Assembly: GCF_900111405.1 (NCBI RefSeq)
Contig: NZ_FOHJ01000003.1
Location: 248,001 to 312,000 of the forward strand
From: Salinibacillus kushneri
Lineage (GTDB): Bacteria > Bacillota > Bacilli > Bacillales > Alkalibacillaceae
DNA: 64,000 bases
Reading direction: 5' to 3'
The translations under genes and the position numbers were made by a program. Of this stretch, positions 52,576 to 61,601 are shown piece by piece. Position 1 is the stretch's first letter, and every line of letters begins with the position of its first letter. The notes beneath the pieces were generated by a model. The model saw nothing but the letters and a program-made list of their open reading frames with translations. It was not told the DNA's origin and made no database searches.

Positions 52576-54642
52576 ATGAATATTTTAAAAACAGTAGTTT
52601 ATTACATATTAGGGATATTTGGCATTCTGTGTATTAGTGTGATGCCGAAGAGATTTATGGAGGCTCAGCTTCCGGAAACAGGTGGTATTTTTCATATTGG
52701 AGAATATGTTAAGACGCTATGGCATTTTATAATCGAGTTTTCCAACCCTGAGTCCTGGGTCTATATGTATGGCCGCCCGCCTAAACCATTTCCTTTACTT
52801 GAGACCATCTGGGAGCCTTTTGTTTATTCTATGCAAATTGTGATTGGGGCTTTATTTGCAGGCTTTTTCCTGGCTTTGCTGTTGGCCCTCTTCGCCAATT
52901 TCCTGCCGAAGCCGATATTACACCCGCTTAAGCGATTACTGGAATTTCTTGAATCTATTCCTGACCTTGTGGTTGCTATTCTACTACAAATGCTTGTTAT
53001 CTGGATATATCAAGCTACAGATATAAGGCTATTTAATGTAGCTACTTACATGGATCAAAAGGTGTACGCTGGACCAATAATTACCCTCGCCATATTACCT
53101 ATGGTCACCCTGTTTAAATTTTTGCTTCACTTGATGGAGGAGGAGCGTTTAAGAGATTATGTCGTATTTGCTAAAAGTAAGGGGATGAAAGAAAGGGTCA
53201 TTGTTCTCCATCATATTTTAAAGAATATTGCCCCAAGTGCTTTTCATCATTCAAAAGTCATCGTTTGGGGTACACTATCCAGTTTGTTTATCATTGAACG
53301 AATCTTTAATATAAATGGGATTACGTTTTATATGACAGAAAGCCTACAGCCTATGGTAATAGCAATCTCTCTTATTCTCTTATTCACACCATTTTTTCTG
53401 TTCTTTCAGGGAATCGATTTCTGGTTGAGAGATGAGGGGATATATGGACAAACTATGGTAAAAAAGGACTCCGGAAACCGTAAGCGAATCCAGCCTATTA
53501 GAAGTCTGGTTCATGGACTAAAACAAATAGGGCAGAGCATTTTGCAAATTCGTAAACCATGGAATGTAATCCTGAAGCCTTTAAAATTGTTTTTTACACA
53601 TATGAAAAATCCTAAATTTGCCATAGGTTGTTTATTTTTTGTGGTGACGATTACGTGTAGTGTTCTTTATTCCGTTGTCACGGATGATCATATCGATCAA
53701 ACAAGACTCTATTTTGCAGAGGATGGGGTGACATTGATAAGTGCTCCGCCCCATTCACCTCCAGAACCCTACTTAATGGGGACAGATGCATTAGGATTTA
53801 GTATTTTTGATCAATTGGTCGTCGGAGCGAAGTATACGTTGTTTTTTGCTTTGCTCATTGCACTTTTAAGAGTTGGAACAGGATTTTTCATTGGAATTTT
53901 CTACGCTTTCACATTAAATACCAGGGGACAAAAATGGATTGAAAAAATCGTAGACTCGATTCATTTTCTTCCGTTAAGTGTCATCGCCTATATTCTGCTT
54001 GAACCAATCCTGATGGAATCAAGTACGGGCTTTCAATATTCATTTTCAGAACGAATGCTATTAGAGATAGTGATTTTAACTATATTAGTGGTTCCACTAA
54101 CCGCTGTCTTATCAGGAAAAGAAATGAAGGGCGTTTTACAACAGGAGTTTATTGTGAGTGCAAAAGTATTAGGCGGGAGTAAGTTTCATATATTGAAAAA
54201 GCATATTCTTCCTCATATTGGACCGAGATTAACGATTTTATTTGGACAACAATTTATACAAGTCCTCCTCATTTTTATGCATCTAGGTGTGTTTGATTTT
54301 TACTTTGGCGGAACCAACATAAGCTTTGAGCGGATTCCTGACCCGCCACAATCCATTACGTATGAATGGTCCGGACTACTAGGAGCTGCAAAGGAATCCC
54401 TGTCAGGTGGACAATATTGGTTAATTATCTTTACATTATTTGCTTTTATGCTCGCCATTTTTGCTATGCAGTTAATGATTCAGGGGGTTAAAGAGGTTCA
54501 GCAGGTCAAGGTAGGTGTCATCTTTAAAAGGAAGAAGAAAAGGGTTCGAAATGAAAGGAAAGACATATCCGGACGAAAGGATGTGCAAAAATTACAAGCT
54601 CATGACTTTCATTTGGTCAGGCGGTATGATGATTTTAACTAA
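52576..54642 (+). CDS. Fused DppB-DppC-type ABC transporter permease
   Basis: 688 residues, about twelve helices, behind TAGAGGAAAAGC. Residues 1-290 are DppB-like: the EAA-type loop is DYVVFAKSKGMKERVIVLHH followed by ILKNIAPSAFHHSKVIVWG. Residues ~340-650 are DppC-like, with the N-terminal PKFAIGCLFF helix, YLMGTDALGFSIFDQLVVGA (GTDxxGxD-type block) and the loop EFIVSAKVLGGSKFHILKKH. Normally these are two proteins that pair in peptide or nickel importers. No binding protein or ATPases are nearby. The C-terminal ~40 residues are highly basic and cytoplasmic. Confidence 0.83.
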   Translation: MNILKTVVYYILGIFGILCISVMPKRFMEAQLPETGGIFHIGEYVKTLWHFIIEFSNPESWVYMYGRPPKPFPLLETIWEPFVYSMQIVIGALFAGFFLALLLALFANFLPKPILHPLKRLLEFLESIPDLVVAILLQMLVIWIYQATDIRLFNVATYMDQKVYAGPIITLAILPMVTLFKFLLHLMEEERLRDYVVFAKSKGMKERVIVLHHILKNIAPSAFHHSKVIVWGTLSSLFIIERIFNINGITFYMTESLQPMVIAISLILLFTPFFLFFQGIDFWLRDEGIYGQTMVKKDSGNRKRIQPIRSLVHGLKQIGQSILQIRKPWNVILKPLKLFFTHMKNPKFAIGCLFFVVTITCSVLYSVVTDDHIDQTRLYFAEDGVTLISAPPHSPPEPYLMGTDALGFSIFDQLVVGAKYTLFFALLIALLRVGTGFFIGIFYAFTLNTRGQKWIEKIVDSIHFLPLSVIAYILLEPILMESSTGFQYSFSERMLLEIVILTILVVPLTAVLSGKEMKGVLQQEFIVSAKVLGGSKFHILKKHILPHIGPRLTILFGQQFIQVLLIFMHLGVFDFYFGGTNISFERIPDPPQSITYEWSGLLGAAKESLSGGQYWLIIFTLFAFMLAIFAMQLMIQGVKEVQQVKVGVIFKRKKKRVRNERKDISGRKDVQKLQAHDFHLVRRYDDFN

Positions 54643-54721
54643 TCTGAATCGATACAGGTGGGATTAACCTTGTAAAGGGAAGCTTTATCATGTGTTGCTG
54701 CCTTGATATATGTTAAAATAA

Positions 54722-54900
54722 GGCTGTGTTAAAGCATATTGTTGATTTTCTGCCAAGTTGATGGAGCTAAAATGCGCGTAGACTCCTGCTGGAAGAGCTT
54801 ATATGGGAGATTCCGCAGGCGTATGCTGAGGATGCACTGGAGCCGCCCGTGGAAAGCGAGCGCACTGGAGAAGAAATCAACACCTATATTTAACAGTGCC
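54722..54900 (+). repeat. MITE-like repeat, family A, copy 3
   Basis: 179 bp between GGCTGTGTTAAA at 54722 and TTTAACAGTGCC at 54889-54900, near-perfect terminal inverted repeats. The interior runs TTGTTGATTTTCTGCCAA, GTAGACTCCTGCTGGAAGAG, CGCAGGCGTATGCTGAGGA and GAAATCAACACCTAT. It occupies most of the 307-bp gap before ywhD. Confidence 0.8.
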
Positions 54901-54949
54901 TAAAATAAAAGACAAACTTTTCCTTAGTTAATGGAAGGAGGTTTATATC

Positions 54950-55480
54950 GTGTCAAACGAGAAAGAGCCAAAAAAAACACAACAATTTACGATTATGAAA
55001 GACGATCCAATCGATGGACACCCTGGTTATAGTGGTGGGGGAGCGATTAGTCTTGAAAATATGTCTCCGATTATTGTGGATCCAAATGAAGGAGAAGCCT
55101 TTGTAGATATGGGTGCCATGCATGCGAGAAGTGCTGTGGAAAAGCGTATTAAGTTTTTATCCGACCGAAATGAGGTTCCTAATGGGAAGCTTTATTGGAT
55201 TGCATGGACGACAGTCGAACGTAATGAAAACGGCGCACATTATTATGGATTGGCAGCAAGTGAATTAGTTGTAGATCGTGAAATCCGAAGAGGCTATAAG
55301 CTGCTTCCGGAGCATGTGAACCATATGGATAAATCCCTTAAGGGGCGTATAGTAATCGACCATATGGATGACAAATCCAAGCAAATTTTAGGCTCCTTTT
55401 TACGCGAGTTTAACCCGGAAATGTGGGAAAATTCTAGCGATGAGCTAAAGAATGCTTTTGTTGGAAACGTTGATCAATAA
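54950..55480 (+). CDS. ywhD: YwhD family protein
   Basis: 176 residues from a GTG with GAAGGAGG upstream. FTIMKDDPIDGHPGYSGGG, the GAMHARSAVEKRIKFL block and YKLLPEHVNHMDKSLKGRI are conserved in YwhD. It is a cytoplasmic protein of unknown function, found beside pbpG (ywhE) in Bacillus, as here. Confidence 0.92.
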   Translation: MSNEKEPKKTQQFTIMKDDPIDGHPGYSGGGAISLENMSPIIVDPNEGEAFVDMGAMHARSAVEKRIKFLSDRNEVPNGKLYWIAWTTVERNENGAHYYGLAASELVVDREIRRGYKLLPEHVNHMDKSLKGRIVIDHMDDKSKQILGSFLREFNPEMWENSSDELKNAFVGNVDQ

Positions 55481-55607
55481 TAACAAAGTTTTATCATTAT
55501 AAAAGAAAAATTTGAAATAATTGTGAACGTTTTATGAACATCTTGTGATTTAGATGGGAAGTTTGTAAAATAAGAGCACATGGGTTTTACATGTTTACTA
55601 GGACAAG

Positions 55608-55639
55608 AAAAAGGGGCAGCTATTGAGCTGCCCCTTTTT
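55608..55639. terminator. Bidirectional terminator after ywhD
   Basis: AAAAAGGGGCAGCT/AGCTGCCCCTTTTT, a 14-bp perfect stem with a 4-nt loop. Confidence 0.85.
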
Positions 55640-55714
55640 CTACATCTTTTCTAAAAGTTTGATGTTTATTTTCGAAATGAAGACTGTACATAGTTCCTGA
55701 AATAAAACATAAAA

Positions 55715-55755
55715 CCCTGTGCCCCATTAAGAAAGATTCTAAAGGAGGCACAGGG
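55715..55755 (-). terminator. Terminator of pbpG
   Basis: On the minus strand CCCTGTGCC pairs with GGCACAGGG, followed by TTTTATGTTTT, 8 nt after the pbpG stop. Confidence 0.75.
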
Positions 55756-55762
55756 TCAAATC

Positions 55763-57817
55763 TTAAAACCCAATCCAATCCCAAATTGATTTACCATCTT
55801 TTTTCCGTTGTTTGTCTTCCTCTGATTTTTCAGGATTTGGAACGTGGAGTGTACAGTAGCTTTGCGGTTCAGTTCCTTTTATAAAATAGGTAACACGCTG
55901 GTCTTCACATCCAGAGTGTGCAAGCTTTCCAGTATGTGGATCCATGGCTACAGCTGTTACCCCTTCTGGTGGTTTGAATTTACGTTCTGGTAAATCCTGA
56001 TGAACGGCTTCCATGTAGTCAGCCCAGATATGACGTGCATAGGTTAGTTCCTTCGCTTTTGTGATTTCTTTATTTTGATCATAGCCAGTCCAAACGGCTG
56101 TAACAACTTGAGGACTAAAACCAATCATCCAGTTATCCGTATCAGTAGAGCCGGTTTTTCCGGCATATTCTCTTGTTAATTGATCGGTGATGCCTGCCCC
56201 TGTTACACGGCTATAGTCATTTAATGATGTATCGAACATCCCGGTCATTAAATGAGTGAGTACAAAGGATGTATCCGGATCAAGGATTTGCTTTTTGGAG
56301 GGTTTTCCCCGCTCATATAAGACCTCACCTGATGAATCAGTAATTTTTTGAATGGTATGTGGATGCAGTGCTTGACCACCATTCGCAAGCATACCGTATC
56401 CTCGCGCCATTTCAAGAACAGAAACAGAAGCAGTTCCCAAGGCAAGAGAAGGAACAGCTGGAAGAACACTTTTGATGCCAAACTGCTTGGCCGTTTCTAC
56501 TAATGTTTCAGGTTTATAATAAAGATTTGTTTTGACAGCATAAATATTATCAGACAAAGCGAGGGCTTGAGCCAATGTAATTTCATCATTGGCATAATAT
56601 CCATTATAGTTCGATGGCGCATAAACTTTTCCATTTGCTAATTTGAATTCCGTCGGTTCACTCTCCAGTGGTGTTGCAGGAGTGGCTCCCCGATTTAATG
56701 CAGCATAATATAAAAAAGGTTTAAACGTAGAACCAGCCATTCTTTTGGCTTGTAATGCCCGATTATACGGGCTTTCCTGATAATTTCGCCCGCCCAGGAG
56801 TGCCTGTATTGCACCTGTTTTTGGGGCTATACTTAAAGCCGCCACTTGTATATTAGAAGAATCATCGATTTTCTTGTTTGACGTTTCTTTCAGTTTTTTT
56901 TGCATATCCTGCTTTAACGTCGTATAAATTTTGTACCCACCTGTTTTAAGCTCCTTATTGGTTACATCCAATAATTCACTGGCTTCATTCATGACTACAT
57001 CCTGAAAATACGGTGCAATTTGCTTTCCTTTACGCTCATCCTCTTCTGAAAAAGCTAATTTTTCTTTCAGGGCTTTGTTTAATTCTGCTTTAGAAATGTC
57101 CTTGTTTTCAGCCATAAGGTGAAGGATGGTCCTCTGTCTTTTCTTTGCATTTTCCGGATGATCAATGGGTGAATAATAAGATGGACCCTTAGGAATTCCG
57201 GCCAGCATAGAGGCTTCGGCTATAGTCAGTTCCTTTGCATGCTTGTCGAAATAATAACGACTGGCTGCCTCAACTCCATAATTCCCGTGGCCAAAGTAGA
57301 TGGTATTCAAATAGCCTTCCAAAATTTTATCTTTGTCATAAAACATTTCAAGTCTAAGGGCATAAAAAGCCTCTTTTATTTTCCGATCCCAGGATTTTTC
57401 GTGTGTTAAGAATAAATTTCGCGCATATTGCTGGGTGATAGTACTTGCCCCCTCAACCTTATCCATATGTATGATATTTTTAGTAATGGCCGTAAGTATA
57501 CGTGTAAGGTCAAACCCAAAATGATTATAAAAATCCTGGTCCTCCGTAGTGAGAAAGGCTTGTTTTAAATGGGGGTTTATCTCTTCTAATGGGACCCAAT
57601 AACGATTCTGATTACCGTGCTTTACGCCAATTACTTCCTGGTCTGCGGAATAAAGGACGGTATTTTGCTGACTGGTAAGGGAGGGTGGGCCTTGAACATA
57701 ACTATAAAGAAAGATACTGCCAGCACTAATCAAGAGTAGAGTCATTGCTCCTATAAGACTATATATAAACCATTTTCTGCGGTTTCTGGTTCTTGTCCTT
57801 CGACGACGTTGTTCCAT
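55763..57817 (-). CDS. pbpG: Class A penicillin-binding protein 2d
   Basis: 684 residues from the ATG at 57817 (AAAGGTGG upstream). A basic cytoplasmic N-terminus and one membrane anchor (~20-45) precede the GT51 glycosyltransferase (TTEDQDFYNHFGFDLTRI with the catalytic Glu, then TITQQYARNLFLTHEKSW) and the transpeptidase: AGSTFKPFLYY (SxxK), SDN in ALALSDNIYAVKT, and KTGST. PBP2d of B. subtilis works with PbpF in the germ-cell-wall layer of the spore. Position next to ywhD matches ywhE. Confidence 0.93.
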   Translation of the reverse strand: MEQRRRRTRTRNRRKWFIYSLIGAMTLLLISAGSIFLYSYVQGPPSLTSQQNTVLYSADQEVIGVKHGNQNRYWVPLEEINPHLKQAFLTTEDQDFYNHFGFDLTRILTAITKNIIHMDKVEGASTITQQYARNLFLTHEKSWDRKIKEAFYALRLEMFYDKDKILEGYLNTIYFGHGNYGVEAASRYYFDKHAKELTIAEASMLAGIPKGPSYYSPIDHPENAKKRQRTILHLMAENKDISKAELNKALKEKLAFSEEDERKGKQIAPYFQDVVMNEASELLDVTNKELKTGGYKIYTTLKQDMQKKLKETSNKKIDDSSNIQVAALSIAPKTGAIQALLGGRNYQESPYNRALQAKRMAGSTFKPFLYYAALNRGATPATPLESEPTEFKLANGKVYAPSNYNGYYANDEITLAQALALSDNIYAVKTNLYYKPETLVETAKQFGIKSVLPAVPSLALGTASVSVLEMARGYGMLANGGQALHPHTIQKITDSSGEVLYERGKPSKKQILDPDTSFVLTHLMTGMFDTSLNDYSRVTGAGITDQLTREYAGKTGSTDTDNWMIGFSPQVVTAVWTGYDQNKEITKAKELTYARHIWADYMEAVHQDLPERKFKPPEGVTAVAMDPHTGKLAHSGCEDQRVTYFIKGTEPQSYCTLHVPNPEKSEEDKQRKKDGKSIWDWIGF

Positions 57818-57950
57818 ACAGGTTCCACCTTTCATTATCGTTAAAACAATGATGTCGGCCTATTAATCAGTATGGAAATAGAGAATAAATTTTAAACGAT
57901 AAAACAAAAGGATTCGACCAATTCCTGGAGATTTCTTTTTTGTATACGAT

Positions 57951-57979
57951 TTGAGAAATTTTGTTGAAATCATTATAAT
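57951..57979 (+). promoter_or_regulatory. Sigma-A promoter for ywiB-argS
   Basis: TTGAGA, a 17-bp spacer and TATAAT, ending 36 bp before the ywiB start: the best-formed promoter in the window. Confidence 0.8.
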
Positions 57980-58015
57980 AGGAGAGACTTATACCTCTGA
58001 TCGGAGAGATTCATC

Positions 58016-58447
58016 TTGGCTGTAAAACCAATGAGTGTTAGAGTAACCGTAAAAACCGATATTGCAGATCAAAGCTTCCGAGAGCAAATGTCCATAGCAG
58101 GAAAGGGAAAATGCTATGACAATGGTGACTCACAGGTTTTAATTTTTAATGAAAAGGACGAAGATGGAGAAAGTGTAAAAAATATGACCACCATCTCGGA
58201 CGATAAAGTGACGATTAAACGGACGGGCTCCATTAAAATGAACCAGATTTTTCGTGAAGACCATGCAACTGAAAGCACTTATTACCACCCATTTGGTACC
58301 ATGCATATGGAAACGAAAACGAATCAAATTGAATTTTCCAAGGATCAAAACGGACAGAAGGGTCAGTTGTTTATCTCATACTCGTTAAGATTAAATCAAC
58401 AAGAGCCCCAAAGACATACACTTACGCTTACATATGAAAGGGAGTAA
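58016..58447 (+). CDS. ywiB: DUF1934 protein YwiB
   Basis: 143 residues from a TTG with GGAGAGA upstream. VRVTVKTDI at the N-terminus, [20 protein letters not shown] and [18 protein letters not shown] are typical of the calycin-like DUF1934 beta-barrel family. Function unknown. It is 5 nt from argS, the same pairing as in B. subtilis. Confidence 0.9.
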   Translation: MAVKPMSVRVTVKTDIADQSFREQMSIAGKGKCYDNGDSQVLIFNEKDEDGESVKNMTTISDDKVTIKRTGSIKMNQIFREDHATESTYYHPFGTMHMETKTNQIEFSKDQNGQKGQLFISYSLRLNQQEPQRHTLTLTYERE

Positions 58448-58452
58448 AGGAA

Positions 58453-60126
58453 ATGAATATTGTCGAACAAACAGAACAGAAAATAAAGGATGAGATTGTT
58501 GAGGCCGTTGTGAAGGCAGAGTTAGCAACCGAAGACCAAATCCCCGAAGTAGTATTAGAAACACCGAAAGAAAAAGCACATGGTGACTATGCAACAAATA
58601 TGGCCATGCAGCTCGCACGTATCGCAAAAAAGGCACCTCGTCAAATTGCTGACGATATTGTAGCTAACTTTGATCAGTCGAAAGCCTCAATTAAAAATAT
58701 TGAGATAGCAGGTCCTGGTTTTATTAACTTTTTCCTTGATAGCACGTATTTAACAGAATTGATTCCAACCATTTTAAAGGATCAGCAAGAATACGGAAAG
58801 GGTAATGCCGGAAATGGAGAAAAAATCCAAATTGAATTTGTTTCCGCCAATCCAACCGGTACGCTTCACCTTGGGCATGCAAGAGGAGCTGTTTTTGGAG
58901 ATTCCCTCGCCAATATTATGGAAAAAGCCGGATACGATGTTCAAAGAGAGTATTATATTAATGATGCAGGAAACCAAATGAACAATCTTGCCAAATCAGT
59001 CGAAGCCCGCTACATGCAGGCATTAGGCCAAACTGATTTTGAGATGCCTGAAGATGGCTATCATGGTAAGGATATTGTGGAATTAGGGGAGAAAATGGCC
59101 AAGGAATATGGGGATAAATGGGCCAATGAATCGGAGGAAGCACGTGTTGAGTTCTGCAGACAATATGGCTTGGACTTCTTATTGGACCGTATTAAAAAGG
59201 ACTTGGAAGATTACCGTGTTCCATTTGACGAATGGTTTTCTGAATCGTCTTTATATGAAGAAGGAAAAGTGCAGCAGGCATTGGATTACCTTAAAGAACA
59301 AGGGTATTTGTATGAAAAAGACGGAGCAGTATGGTTCCGCACTACAGATTTCAATGATGATAAGGACCGCGTACTGATTAAGAAGGATGGCAACTACACT
59401 TATTTAACCCCGGATATTGCTTATCACCAAAATAAATTTGAACGTGGTTTTGATACACTTATCAATGTGTGGGGCGCTGATCACCATGGTTACATTCCAA
59501 GAATGAAGGCAGCCATTGAAGCACTGGGCTACAACGCAAAGCAGCTTGAAATTTCGATTATACAAATGGTTAACCTTATTCAAGGCGGCGAAATCGTGAA
59601 AATGAGTAAACGAACAGGAAAAGCTGTTACGATGGTTGAATTAGCCGAAGAAGTTGGCCTTGATGCAGTACGTTACTTCTTCGTCATGCGTTCGAACGAC
59701 ACCCATCTGGATTTTGATATGGATTTAGCAACATCAGAATCGAATGAAAATCCGGTTTACTATGTTCAATATGCTCATGCGCGTATTTGCAGCATGCTGC
59801 GTCAGGCAAAGGAAAAAGGTCTTGAGCCTAGTGAAGATGCGGACTTAACGCTGATCCAATCTGAAAAAGAGATAGATTTATTGAAGCGATTAGGTGAGTT
59901 CCCGCAAGTTATTGGAGACTCTGCCGTGAAGCGTACGCCGCATCGGGTCACGCAGTACATTTATGATCTTGCATCCGATTTGCATAGCTTTTACAATGCA
60001 GAAAAAGTTATTAATGATGATCAACTTGAGCTTAGCAAAGCGCGACTTGCTCTCATTGAAGCGGTACGAATTACACTTTCCAATGCGATGAAGCTTATTG
60101 GTGTCCATGCTCCGGAGAAAATGTAG
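58453..60126 (+). CDS. argS: Arginyl-tRNA synthetase
   Basis: 557 residues behind [34 protein letters not shown] has the HIGH-type HLGH motif, [14 protein letters not shown] the KMSKR loop, and the N-terminal Add-1 domain and C-terminal DALR anticodon-binding domain are of normal length. Class I enzyme that charges tRNA-Arg. It shares the promoter of ywiB; no T-box leader is present. Confidence 0.97.
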   Translation: MNIVEQTEQKIKDEIVEAVVKAELATEDQIPEVVLETPKEKAHGDYATNMAMQLARIAKKAPRQIADDIVANFDQSKASIKNIEIAGPGFINFFLDSTYLTELIPTILKDQQEYGKGNAGNGEKIQIEFVSANPTGTLHLGHARGAVFGDSLANIMEKAGYDVQREYYINDAGNQMNNLAKSVEARYMQALGQTDFEMPEDGYHGKDIVELGEKMAKEYGDKWANESEEARVEFCRQYGLDFLLDRIKKDLEDYRVPFDEWFSESSLYEEGKVQQALDYLKEQGYLYEKDGAVWFRTTDFNDDKDRVLIKKDGNYTYLTPDIAYHQNKFERGFDTLINVWGADHHGYIPRMKAAIEALGYNAKQLEISIIQMVNLIQGGEIVKMSKRTGKAVTMVELAEEVGLDAVRYFFVMRSNDTHLDFDMDLATSESNENPVYYVQYAHARICSMLRQAKEKGLEPSEDADLTLIQSEKEIDLLKRLGEFPQVIGDSAVKRTPHRVTQYIYDLASDLHSFYNAEKVINDDQLELSKARLALIEAVRITLSNAMKLIGVHAPEKM

Positions 60127-60135
60127 GAATGATAA

Positions 60136-60161
60136 AGCCTCCCAGTTCGGGAGGCTTTTTT
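60136..60161 (+). terminator. Terminator of argS
   Basis: AGCCTCCC/GGGAGGCT with a 5-nt loop and TTTTTT. Confidence 0.9.
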
Positions 60162-60215
60162 AGTACGCCCAGGGGACTTCTGCCTGGGGTCAATTAGGGC
60201 AATTCCAATACAAAC

Positions 60216-61406
60216 TCAAAGCCATCGCCGCATAAGTCTGGCCAAAGGAATTTTCACCCCTCTGGTTATCCAGCTCAGCTGCTTATACCATGTTTCACTA
60301 AGCACAATACTAGCCTTAAAATCCTGCATAAAGAACCTTCGAACGAACTCAATAAAGGACTTGTCATACAAAATGGCGTACACTTCTTTATTTAAAAACA
60401 GACTCCGTCGATCGAAGTTAGCTGTTCCTATCTCACACCATTCATCATCTACCAGAAGAAGCTTTCCGTGGTAAAAGCCCTGATCAAACAATCGCACATC
60501 AGCACCTGCTTTTTTTAACTCAAATAAGTAAGGAATGCCACCTTCCTTCACAAGCGGATGATCAGCTTTCATTGGCACCAGGATTTTAACAGCTACACCC
60601 TTTTCGAGAGCATGTTTTACTGCACTCATAAGGGTTTTACTCGGAATGAAATAAGGGGATCCCATTATGATTTCCTGTTGAGCTCCTTTGATAAATTGCA
60701 AGAATGTGCTTTCTATATCACATCCGTCAGTCGCCATTATTTTTACTTTCTGATTTTCATCTTTTAAGTCGGGATGATAAACTTCTATTTTTTCGATGGC
60801 TTCCTCCCAATCCATTTTAAATACTTGCTGCAGATTCTGAGCGACAGGTCCATACAACTTAAGGTGATAATCACGCCAATTATTAAAATGAGCATCCTGA
60901 TTTATATATTCCTGACCGATATTAAAACCACCTGTGTAAGCTACTTCACCATCAATAACGGCGATTTTTCGATGATTGCGTCGATTAAGACGGTAAAGCA
61001 AAAACGGGAACCCAGGCTTGCTGCTAAAACCAAACTGAACGCCAGCTTCCCTTAGCTGACCACGTATGGAACGATTAATGCGATAACTCCCTAAACGATC
61101 TACTAAAAGTCGTACAGTTAAACCTTCCCGGGCTTTATTTTCCAGGAGCTCTAAGAAGGTTTGACTGATTTCATCACGCCTTACAATATAAATCTGTACA
61201 TTCACTTCCCTTTTCGCATGTTGAATCATGCGAAACATATCATCGTACAAAGAGTGTCCTGATTGAAATAGCTGAACCTGAGCACTGGATAGGGGAAAGG
61301 TTATCGATTGAGTGTGCTGTAAATGATGTTTTCTTCCTAAATAAAAATCAAGCCAAATAAAGAATATTATCAAGATAAAAACCAGGGTTATAATGAAAAA
61401 AATCAA
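60216..61406 (-). CDS. ywjE: Cardiolipin synthase-like phospholipase D protein (YwjE type)
   Basis: 396 residues from a TTG with AAAGGAG upstream. One N-terminal membrane helix (IFFIITLVFILIIFFIW) precedes two PLD domains with HKD motifs: HRKIAVIDGEVAYTGG and HGKLLLVDDEWCEIGTANFD. It would condense two phosphatidylglycerols into cardiolipin at the membrane. Length and position just before fadF match YwjE (398 residues) better than YwiE/ClsA (about 500). Confidence 0.87.
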   Translation of the reverse strand: MIFFIITLVFILIIFFIWLDFYLGRKHHLQHTQSITFPLSSAQVQLFQSGHSLYDDMFRMIQHAKREVNVQIYIVRRDEISQTFLELLENKAREGLTVRLLVDRLGSYRINRSIRGQLREAGVQFGFSSKPGFPFLLYRLNRRNHRKIAVIDGEVAYTGGFNIGQEYINQDAHFNNWRDYHLKLYGPVAQNLQQVFKMDWEEAIEKIEVYHPDLKDENQKVKIMATDGCDIESTFLQFIKGAQQEIIMGSPYFIPSKTLMSAVKHALEKGVAVKILVPMKADHPLVKEGGIPYLFELKKAGADVRLFDQGFYHGKLLLVDDEWCEIGTANFDRRSLFLNKEVYAILYDKSFIEFVRRFFMQDFKASIVLSETWYKQLSWITRGVKIPLARLMRRWL

Positions 61407-61487
61407 TTTTGTCCATTCTCCTTTCTCTACTCCTATTATTCTCGCAAAAGAAAGAGGTTAAACCAAAATAAATTGTCTTAAAGGTAT

Positions 61488-61505
61488 TGACTGAATGTTC
61501 ATTCA
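61488..61505. promoter_or_regulatory. FadR-box-like operator overlapping the fadF -35
   Basis: Minus-strand TGAATGAACATTCAGTCA agrees with the B. subtilis FadR box TGAATGAMTANTCATTCA at all but two fixed positions. It covers a TTGACT hexamer (61487-61492) about 110 bp before fadF. In B. subtilis fadF-acdA-rpoE is repressed by FadR and released by long-chain acyl-CoA. Confidence 0.6.
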
Positions 61506-61601
61506 TAATTTAAAGTAGTACTATAAGAGTCTGAAAATTAGTTCGTTTTTAAAAGCAGGAGCCAAACTACAACCTTTAAGAATAGGACTGGAGGGCAAAG
61601 G

